64,000 nt of DNA from Cyanoderma ruficeps (Eukaryota > Chordata > Aves > Passeriformes > Timaliidae), in the NCBI GenBank assembly GCA_008694505.1, contig VZDJ01000623.1, forward strand, positions 11,220,443 to 11,284,442. The letters run 5' to 3'. A model generated the notes under the pieces. That model had not been told where the DNA came from. It saw only the letters and a list, made by a program, of their open reading frames with translations, and searched no databases. Positions 1 to 64,000 of this stretch are shown here, in pieces (the first letter of the stretch is position 1; each line of letters begins with the position of its first letter). Position numbers and translations under genes: made by a program.

Positions 1-599
1 ACAGACAGATGAGAATTTATGTCTAGTTTGATGTTCACTCTTCCTTTTGGTGGCTCCCCTGAAATAAAGGAAGACCTGTTCTTATTCACTTTTTGGAGAG
101 TTAGCCCCTTTGGTGCTATCCCAAACAATTATCAAATTCATAATGTATTAACAGAATTTTCTGTCTCCATCTATATTTCCCTGATCCTCAGTGAATGGTT
201 TGTTAAAGCCAGCCCCTTTTTGTTCTTTTATAACTCCTTTTCAACTCCACCATGCTGGTTTCTGGCCCTCTTTGAGAGCAGCACCCCTTAGGGCTTAACC
301 CACCAGAGCATTAAGAAATATTCTGCAGGTGCTATTGCTGCCCAATGCCTGTGATGGCAATGGGGCAGCTGCACGGGTGCTGGCCATCTGCCCTGGCTGA
401 TCCACAGGTTTTGAAGCAGAGCCCGGAAAGTGCCCCACACTCCCAACACAACATTAACAGAGATGGGCAGGCAGATCCAGATAGCAAAGCCTGAGAACAT
501 AGTAGAAGCTTTTTCGTGAGAGCACGTGTACCTGGCCTCTTCCTCTGGTCCAGACTCCTAAGCTTACAGACATTGGAATTGCCTGTTCCTTTTATTATC

Positions 600-775
600 T
601 GTCAATAGAGGCATTGTTCACAAATCTTGTCTAATCCCTTTTTATGCCTGCTAATAGCCTGCTTTCCCAACCTCCTATGGCAATGAATTCTGGAAGTTCA
701 TTACCCACTGTGCAAAGAAGTGTTTTTTAACTTCAGGAGTAACTACATCTTTGCTGCCAGTCCATAAAATATAAA
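600..775 (-). mobile_element. Degraded CR1-like LINE fragment
   Basis: The stretch around 'caatgaattctggaagttca' followed by 'cactgtgcaaagaagtg' resembles the part of old CR1-type elements that appears as 'aatgaattcca..tt.a.t...ctgtg.gaagaagt' in reverse orientation. Nothing else of the element is clear. The orientation follows from that motif order. Boundaries are approximate, and the family call is from memory of the motif. Confidence 0.5.
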
Positions 776-3700
776 TTTAAATAAAATTTAGTCTGTTACT
801 GTTGCGAGTATCATCTTTTGGCCTAAGCATTTCTAAGTGATATGCACAAAATGAGTGGTATGAAAATGAATTAAAATAAATATTAGGGAAAACAAGACTC
901 AGTGTCTTGCATTTTTCCAGGGGAAGGTGAAGAGTTGTTGTTTAAGCATTGGTACTACCTGGGTAAGTGCATGCCTCTTCTCCACCTAAGTGTGAGCCCA
1001 GCCCTGAGATGGCAGCATGTCCTTCCTCACGGGAAGGGGAGGCGAGGCTTGATGCTGCAGCTGCCATGGTACAGCACGTGGTCCTTCTGCAAACCTTGCT
1101 TGGGAACTTCTGCTTCTCACATCTCCCAGCTTGTTATGCCACCATTTCAACTAAGTTTTTTTTCTCATGAGTCTGTGTGACAGTGCCAAGCCAGGATGCA
1201 CATAGAGAGAGAGTAAAGCAACCTGTGCCATGCTTAATCTACAGCTGTCATCCCTTAATTTATAAATTCCATGATGCTATCAAAATAAAAACTCTCAGTT
1301 TTGTCTTGCAATATCTATTCTTTGCCTGCCCAACCCTCTGTTGTTCAGGTAACTCTCCACCCACTTGCTCTTCCTCAAGCTCCTATGTTGCCTGTGGCTT
1401 GTGGTCCAAGTATTGTTTAGGTAATTAGTCATACCTTCACCCACCTTCCATCCTTCTTTTTTTGTTATTACTATTTATTGGTTTTATTGTGGTAATGCCT
1501 AAGGATGTCAATTAGGAAACAGGACTTTGTAAAAAATTGTACAAGTTCTAAGCTGAAGAACTCACCACCTGGGTCTTAGGCATTCCATGGGTAGTGAATA
1601 GAGAAGTGGGAGGGAGTCTGGGAAGCAGGATAAGATGTTTACACAGTGCAATAATAGAACTGGCCAGCAAGTAACCTCTGCTAGTAGTCATCAGCAGGTT
1701 CTGTAGGGAAGGAAACAGAAAATTTCCCAGCCTCATTGGAACTACTTTCATCTAGACATTTTACCAGAGATGAGTAACTTAACATTGATTTCATCTGGAA
1801 TGTGCTAGGGTTTGATGCTTGTCATTTAAATACGTAATTGTTTTCTATCTTATCCAGGGCAGATTGGCAAGGGCTGCCCAGAGGATGCTGCAAAGAGCAG
1901 TCTGCCCTGTGACTGCTAATGCTGTGCTCACCATACTAATACAGGACGCCCATCATTCAGAACCTTCCAGAAAGCTGAACCAAAAATTGAAATCACAGTG
2001 GTGAAGAGGGAAATGGGAAGGACAGAGGAAGGATGAGGATACTATTAGAAAGGACATCATGAAAAATCCATAATGTTGGGTAACTGTATCCTTAAGGCAA
2101 AATTTATGTTGTGCAACTGTGACACATTCAAGTCTGAACAGCTGGTTTTGGTGAGAGGCAGCAGAAATTAATTTCCCGTGCAGCTTTTGTATTAATAATT
2201 CATCTCGTTAAGGTGTGGCCTAATAGTGTTTTCACAGGCACAGGAGTCAGCCGTAATATTGTTTTTGATAACCATCTCTTCCACAGGCATCTGCAATTCA
2301 TGTGTCCTTCTTGCCTCAATTTCTCTGTACAAGAAAGGGAAAGAGCTGTACAAGCTTTGGTCAAGATCTGTAAAGTAGCTAGTTACTACACTGTTACTAT
2401 TCTGTAGTCTTTTGCAATAACATGAAGGCAGCATAACATTCAGCTATCCTGATCATGTTGAGTTTATTTCAAAGTATTAGCGAATCAGGCTCAAGGGCCA
2501 GGTTTAGAAGCACAAGGTTCTGACCCTCATGATTAAGTCCCTTGCAAAAAACTGCAGGACCTGGCTAACCTTGGAGATATTTAACAAGCTGAAGATGCAG
2601 TAAGATCTTGTCCTACTAAGACTTAATCTTCATACTGTGCTAGATTTTAATAGTATTATCATAAACGATTGAACTAAATTACATTATTGTAAAGATTACT
2701 TTCTGGTATTTTTCTCCCTCCTCTCCACTATTTAGATTCTTCCTTTAATACCCAAAGGGACTTCCAGTGCCAGGGTGGACTTCCAAGATTTTACTGCAAA
2801 ACAGGTGATCCCAACCTTCAGTTAACCAAGAAATCCTCAAAACACAGTGACATAAAAGGCATATTCGTTCTTAGTGATATCCACTGATTTGAATTATGAA
2901 TCTGTGTATGATCACATAGTGGAGGTTTCTCCCAGAGATATGTTTTAGCCCTGTTCTTTTTCATGTGTTTCTTCTATTCCAGCAGTACTGCTTCAGTGGG
3001 GATCTAATGTGTATTTGTGCTACATGGGATATAATACAATATGTATGTTTATATCAAAATATATATGACCCTGATATGACCATCTTAGCACAGACAGCAG
3101 TTATAGTAGTACAAATTACAGCATTCCTTAGGCCCAGAAGAAAGATAAATAAGTGTATGGGTAAAAGCACATTTTTGTTATATAACACAACCACTCCAGC
3201 CTGCCAGGAGCAGGGGAAATGATACTGCTTTATTAACAACAATATAGTTAACATAGTAAATTTTTTTCTGAGTAAAAACCATTTGTACATAATGAAATTC
3301 TTTGTTTGTTTATCAAGCATAGTGGTTCTGTTCCCCACTGAATCCTCTGCTCAGCTCCAGATTGTCATATGTTTCTTTTCATTCTATTTTCTCCTGTACA
3401 GTTCATTCATTTTCTGGAAGGTAGATGGAAAACACCAACCTCCTTTCTTCTCACCTCAGAGATGCCTCATGCTGCTTTTCTTCTTATGCTGATCAGCTCC
3501 AGAAATAACCCTGCAGAGCCATTGCTTGGCTTTGATTCCAGAAATCCCTCTTCCTTCTCCACCCTGTCCTTTCTGGTTTCTCTACCTTCTTCTCTCCACA
3601 GACATCAGACTAAACCTGTCTGTTTCCTTTCCTTATCTGGTGTTATTCTGATTACATAAACATCACCTTGCACTCCTTCTTTTCCTTTTCAACTTTAAGA

Positions 3701-5410
3701 TTACTTCCCCCCATCCTGTCATAAGCCAAATAAGAATTTCCTTCAGCAGCTTGCTTTCCTCTAAGCAAAGGTTCCCCTGTTGCACATTTTAGCCTGCCAG
3801 TTAAGAGTGGCTTAACACTTTTCTTTACTCATTGTTATTTAACCAAAAGTCTACTGAGTGAAAGGAATAAAATGGAAGGTACTTAAAATGTCTCTTATAG
3901 GCTTGACTGCTTTCCAAGACCTGCAGTTTAAAATGAGAAACCAGTAAGAGAAGAAAAAACTACTTTCAGAAAGGTCTTAAAAATCAAAATGTAACAGTTT
4001 TTAGAAGTTTAGTTTTGTTTGTAGCAAAGATCTTTCAAAAGATGACTATGGAAAAGCCTAAGGTTCATGTAAGCCCAAGGCATCAAGCAGAAAATACACA
4101 GACAAGTTTCACTTTGCCAAGTAGAAAGCTGGAAGCACTGTATACATTAATGTTGAAGAGTTTAGTGTTTATGAGAGAAAATGGAGTGATTATTGCTGAT
4201 GCGTGAATGTGTTGCTGGCATAATTTCCATCAGCAACAGCCCACGAAACTCAGTTGCACAGGAGTCCAGATACCTTTCCTGTATCAGAAGGTGCTGGAAT
4301 ACAAGGAGTCACACAGTTCAGAGAAAGACATGTACAAGCAAAAAGTTATAGAGAAAATATGCGGACACTTATATGAGCCAAAATATCCCCATTTTTTAAA
4401 CTACTGTATGAATGAATATGATATATTTGCTCATTATAATGTATACATTATATTCTATTTGCCTAATGTTTAGGTTTCATGGTGTGTCAAAAATCACTGA
4501 ATAAATTGTGGCTTGTATGTGGCAAAGAACAGTTTATTTAGTATATACATTCAAGAAAACAATAACAAGTCACTAATGAGATAATATACTAGCTGATTAT
4601 TTTGTTTGTGTTGCGAATTTGATAAAACACCATGAACTATGCAGATGATGAGATGTAATTCCTTCAATATTGTTCTTTTATAGCACTTGAATATTTCATG
4701 TTCCACTGTCTGTATCTGAAAGAATCTCTGCCTTCCATAATGGTGGGTAGATGCCCAGGTCAAGTACTTAACTTGACAAAATCTAATGATTTAACTCGAC
4801 AAAACCTAAGAATTTTTCTTGAAGCCTTCTACCAGTCATGGTGCAATTTATCTATTTGACACAGATTAACCAGAAATCAGTGATTTATGTATTATTGCCT
4901 CTCTCAATGAAACCAAGCCACCATTGCTCAACAGAATTTCTTGTTCAAATTAAGTGTTCAACAGGTCAAAGACATACGCAACTAACAAGTCAAATCTTTG
5001 ATTAAATTTCTTTATTTAGAACCGGTAAATATTCAGCCAAAAGAATTTGAGGTGGAAATAAAACTTTTCCATTTTAAGTGGTCTATTTCAGTTAGATAAT
5101 TTCAAAACCAACTGGTACAGCATAGGCACAGCTGATACAACTTGTCTGCACACATACATAGGTCAAAGCACAGGGCTCTGACTCCTAAGTGGGGTCTGCT
5201 TGGCTCATTCAGGTTGTGTGCAGCTCAGTGATTTTAGGCAGCTTCTGAGGCTTACAGGAACTCTGTGGGCAGCTTGACCATCTGTGCAGGGTGTCCTGTG
5301 TGTCAGGCAGCGCATTCACCCATCCAAACACAGGTTTTTGTTTGGTTGCCCAGTGAATGAGGCTCATGGTGCTGAGTCATATGGCAGGAGAATGGAGGCA
5401 GTGAAAGTGT

Positions 5411-5432
5411 CAGCCGTCTCCCGGGACGGCTG
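5411..5432. repeat. Short GC-rich inverted repeat
   Basis: Eight-base arms (CAGCCGTC and GACGGCTG) flank a 6-base spacer, TCCCGG. It lies in a GC-richer patch of intergenic DNA about 3.4 kb upstream of the KIF21A start codon. It could be a cruciform or a dimeric binding site, or chance. Confidence 0.5.
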
Positions 5433-7983
5433 CCAGGGAGGGATGAGGGGTGTTCCCAGCAGTCCTCCTCTAAGCACCGAGCAGGGACCGGAGCTGTAAA
5501 CTCCCTCCCTGCTCCCCAGCCTTGCAGTTTGTCCTCCTTCCGTCTGCAGCTGATCAGGGACTGAGCAGAGGTGGTTGGTACCTGTGGTGTTGTAGCTATG
5601 AGGAAAGGGGACGTTTAGGAAAGCCTCATTCATTAACTGTGATACTGGACAAATCTGTAAACGTTTACCAGCTAGCTTATACAGCTTTATATAAAGATAA
5701 ACAAGACATTGGCAATTTAGCTACATACTGAGACAATAAAAAAAAAAGAGAGATACTGTGCCCTTAATTATTCAAGTTAATCCTTCAAGGAGATGAATAG
5801 GATGCTGGAGGGCACAGGTCATTCACATTATATGAAATGAAAAGCAGATTTGATTTACATTTCCTGGTGCAGCCAATTTAACAGTACAGCACTTCGCTTA
5901 TTTACATTGGACAAGTTGGGAAAAACCAAAATAAAAGCTCATTTTGACAGAAGAGTTGTATGTTTTCTGGAAATAGGGACACAGAGAAAAATCCTGCATA
6001 GAAACAGGACCTATGTTTTTCCTGCTTTACATTTGAATGGACGTAAATCAGGCAATTTGCATGAAACATAGTAAGAAGCTAAATGTCACTTGCTATATCT
6101 GTTTCAGAAGAGTCTGGAATTGGAGTGAAATATCTAAGATAGAAAATGTTTGGGTAATACTGCAGGACTGAAATAACCATAACTTTGAATAGAATAATTT
6201 CTACTGTAGCACCAAAATTGTTTAATACCAATGTGGATAAAAAAAATCTTTGTCATTAAGGTCTGAAATCTGCAGATACCAACCCATTTATATACATGAC
6301 ATCAAGCTCAGGAGAACTTCTACCAGACTTTCTGATCTGCTAGCTCCTGTTTGAGTATGGAAGCAAGAGGGATGGATGACATCAAGCTGAAGCAAATGTC
6401 TAATAGTCACACAACAGCCAGAAAAGAAATGGCTCTGGAAAGGTCTAGAGTAAAATTCTGAGTCTGAGCATCCTGCAGCTGTTACTCCTTCCTGGGTTTT
6501 CAGCATAGCTCACATGGCAAACTGAAGACACTGACTTAGCAGGATTTTACGGGCATGGGCAATGTGATGTGGATGAGCTTTACTGGACTATGGCCAATCC
6601 AGCAAAAGTTGCTGGGTGAAACAAACGCAGGAAGATACTGCCAAGGTATACATTTGGCTTGAGTATGCTCATTACATTAACCTTGTAACTGTACCAGCAT
6701 AAAAAAAAATTGCATTGGATACTTTTGGATAAGTTTTGGGTTTGTAAATCTGGTGTACATAAATTGTCAGAAATAGATTCCACTCACTGTGGGTGGGCTG
6801 CAGGTATTTTTAAAGAGCTCAGTACAATACCCACAGATGCATGACAGTCATGAGTGTTCAGTTCCCTCTAGATGGAAATGTCCTGAACTATGAAACTCTG
6901 ATCACTTTCATTTTGAGGCTGTTTGGTATGAATGACAACACAATTCACCTGTAGGAGATTTTTCTTTATCTGCTATCTTGCCCATCCCATAAAATACCAT
7001 GGCAAAAGGAGAAACAAGGCATCTTGCCTATGGCACAAAATACAGAAGCTGAGAAGCCCAAGGAAATGTAGTCTTTGTTCATCCCATACCAGATTCCCTC
7101 AATGATTTCATACTGAACTATCTGTGTCTGCATTTTTCTGCCTTTTGGATAAATATTATCTCAGTTTACCTCAGCAATATGGTATGTAGCTTAAGTTCCC
7201 CATATTTTCAAACGCTGATGGGGATTTGAGCACTGGTGCTGTGCAATTCAGAAGAAAGGAGACCATTTTTTGTATAGCAACTTCCAGGTGGGCCATTTTC
7301 TAGAAACAATACAATTTCTCAGTAAGTAAAGAAAAATAGAAAAGTTAGAGAAAATAACTATGAGGAACATGCAGAGCAACAATAACATAGTGGATTTCTG
7401 CTGAGAAGGTGAGACTTTTGAAAGATTCAGGGCTATGGCTAGAGGCCCCATCCAGCTGAGGAGACGTCACCTGCCCGTCTTTGAAAGAGGCTGGAGCCTG
7501 GGCGTGATCAACCTTCACTATCAGAAGCAAAACAACTAGAACTGCAAGGTTTTTAGCATATAATTACAAATTCAAACCCGGACCTATTCTGATGGAAAAA
7601 TCTTCCTCAGGAATGTGAATTGTTTTGGGCAAAATAATCAGGCTTCTTTCCTGGCAGGGATACTATTTGCATCAAAAATTAGTGTCATCCGCCCACTCTG
7701 TTTCCAGCTCAAAGCCAGGCATTTCATTAGCGAAGTGAGAACAGAGACGGTTGGCTGGAGCAGCTTCGGCAAACAATCGTGCCAGTACCGCCAGAAAGGT
7801 GGGAGAACTGCGTGCTCCCACGGGCACAAGGGTCAGGAGAACCACTCAGGGCCAGAAGAGAAATGAGGACATCTCATTCCTGCCTGGGAAACTGAAATAT
7901 GTGCAAGGGCAAACGACCCAGCCCAGACAGCGGGATAAGCCCCTTTCCCAGGAGGGAGGCCTTGGAAGCGGCGTGCAAAGCCC

Positions 7984-8440
7984 TTGTGCGTTTCGTGTGC
8001 AGGAGCCGTGGGTGCTGATAGCGCGAGTGGAGAGGTGTGTGGGGGCGAGCTGTGCGTGTGCAGCCCGGCCTGCCGGCGCCACGCGTGTGCCCGTGTGAGC
8101 CAGGGGAAGGGGAACCTGCGAGCCGGGCACCTCGAAGGAGCCTTGTACACCCACAGCCGCCAGCGCACAGTGCGCGGGCAGGGCGTGTGTGCTGAGCCTC
8201 CATGGGAGAGCAGGCGTGAGGAAAGCCGTGTGTGCACGGGGGCAAGCACCGAGTGTGTGCGTGTGGAAAGGCAAACGCGAGGAGCGTGTGTCCACACAGC
8301 GAACAGGTGTGCGTGGAAAGACGCCGCGTCAGGGTGTGGGTGTGTGAAGGGGTATGTGGAGAAGGGGGGATATGTGGAGAAGGGGGTATTGCACAGGAGG
8401 CGGTGTCCCTGTGTGCGTGTGCCGAGAGCACAGTGCCGCA
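7984..8440. repeat. GT/CpG-rich low-complexity block
   Basis: Recurrent GTGTG, GCGTGTG and TGTGCG words dominate the plus strand, including an 18-bp unit (TATGTGGAGAAGGGGGGA) repeated about twice at 8353-8387. Stop codons are scarce in several frames on both strands, giving overlapping open frames of up to about 217 codons. The predicted peptides are Arg/His/Pro/Thr-rich with no domain I recognise, so I treat them as by-products of composition. Alternating purine-pyrimidine tracts of this kind can adopt Z-DNA. Confidence 0.7.
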
Positions 8441-8466
8441 CGGTCTCCCGGCGCCGGCGGCTGCCC

Positions 8467-8626
8467 GGGGCGGGGCCGTGACGCACTGCGGCTGCAGCGG
8501 GCGGAGGCGCCGGGCCCGGCGGGGCGGGGGCCGATGACCAGGGCCGTGGCTCGGCCCGCCGGTGGCTGACTGACAGCGCTCCCCGCCCAGGCGCTGGAAG
8601 GGCCGGGCCGGAGCGGGGCGGGCGGG
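8467..8626 (+). promoter_or_regulatory. Probable core promoter: GC boxes, CRE-like half-site, G4 motif
   Basis: GC boxes of the Sp1 type are at 8467-8476 (GGGGCGGGGC), 8521-8530 (GGGGCGGGGG) and 8615-8622 (GGGGCGGG), with a reverse-oriented CCCGCCC at 8582-8588. A CRE-like TGACG is at 8479-8483. Positions 8600-8626 hold five G-runs of three or more separated by loops of 1-7 bases, a canonical G-quadruplex pattern. No TATA box is seen. The exact transcription start cannot be read from the sequence. Confidence 0.6.
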
Positions 8627-8696
8627 AGGAGAAGGAGGAGCGGTGCGAACCTCCCTGCCCTGCCGCGGCTCCTACCTATTCATTCAGTCACCTAAA

Positions 8697-8738
8697 ATGG
8701 CTGGAGAGAGGAGGTTTCGGAGCCGGAGGAGGAGGTGA
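8697..8738 (+). CDS. Upstream ORF in the KIF21A 5' leader (13 codons)
   Basis: An ATG with A at -3 and G at +4, a strong initiation context, opens a 13-codon frame encoding MAGERRFRSRRRR and ending in TGA, 86 bases before the KIF21A start codon. It matters only if transcription starts upstream of 8697. If it does, ribosomes reaching the kinesin ATG (A at -3 but T at +4) must scan past or reinitiate after it. The peptide is highly basic and may have no function of its own. The frame is certain; its use is inference. Confidence 0.4.
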   Translation: MAGERRFRSRRRR

Positions 8739-8824
8739 GGGGGGAACCGCAGCAGTGCCCCCACCTCCTCCGCGGCCCGGCGGAGCTCCCGGCGGGGCTG
8801 TGGCCGCCCCTCGCCCGCAGCACC

Positions 8825-64000
<55,176 letters not shown>

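Larger units (their letters stand above)
1..7960. other. Intergenic DNA upstream of KIF21A
   Basis: AT-rich non-coding sequence. The only repeat I can support is a CR1-like fragment near 600-775. The open frames here are short, lack recognisable domains and do not join by splice sites. In mammals ABCD2 lies on the 5' side of KIF21A in the same orientation, so I looked for its C-terminal coding sequence and did not recognise it. A GC-richer patch at about 5160-5560 contains a short inverted repeat but no convincing gene. Confidence 0.7.

Noticed and set aside
1..7900. 3' exons of the neighbouring ABCD2 gene
   Set aside because: Expected from mammalian gene order, but none of its C-terminal protein sequence was recognised on the plus strand here.
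7833..8486. A 217-codon minus-strand gene upstream of KIF21A
   Set aside because: Several frames are open at once in GT/CpG-rich sequence, the peptides are low-complexity Arg/His/Pro/Thr, and no domain or splice structure is visible.

Overview
The window is vertebrate nuclear DNA carrying the 5' half of one large gene, a kinesin-4 family motor that I identify as KIF21A, read left to right on the plus strand. Nineteen coding exons were placed by hand from the conserved protein, splice consensus and codon phase. They join without a frame break into about 839 residues, from the start codon at 8825 to the window edge inside exon 19. The missing part is the rest of the coiled coil and the WD40 tail. 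No other protein-coding gene could be supported; the many short open frames are intronic or intergenic chance frames.

The organism is most likely a songbird or other passerine. Intron 1 holds a composite SINE with a tRNA-Ile-like head and a CR1-like 3' tail, the architecture of the passerine TguSINE1 family. The window also has degraded CR1 LINE ends and two avian-type endogenous retroviral LTRs. This species inference is from memory of those families, without any database search.

Layout: 1 to about 7.9 kb is AT-rich intergenic DNA with one old CR1-like fragment. About 7.97-8.95 kb is a CpG island with a GT-rich, stop-poor block, GC boxes, a G-quadruplex motif, a short upstream ORF and coding exon 1. 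Intron 1 (8869-37319, 28.5 kb) holds a solo LTR with a clear 6-bp target duplication, a CR1 fragment and the SINE. Exons 2-8 (37320-51795) encode the whole motor domain (P-loop, switch I, switch II, neck); intron 7 carries a second LTR. Exons 9-19 (52589-64000) encode the neck and coiled-coil stalk, including a 13-codon cassette exon and an acidic, serine-rich segment.

The most informative observations are the in-frame 13-codon cassette exon between two weak splice donors, the two antisense LTRs that keep recognisable TATA and poly(A) signals, the tRNA/CR1 SINE, and a strong-context upstream ORF in the 5' leader. I found no novel molecular system, CRISPR array, operon or bacterial feature; this is an ordinary vertebrate gene region.
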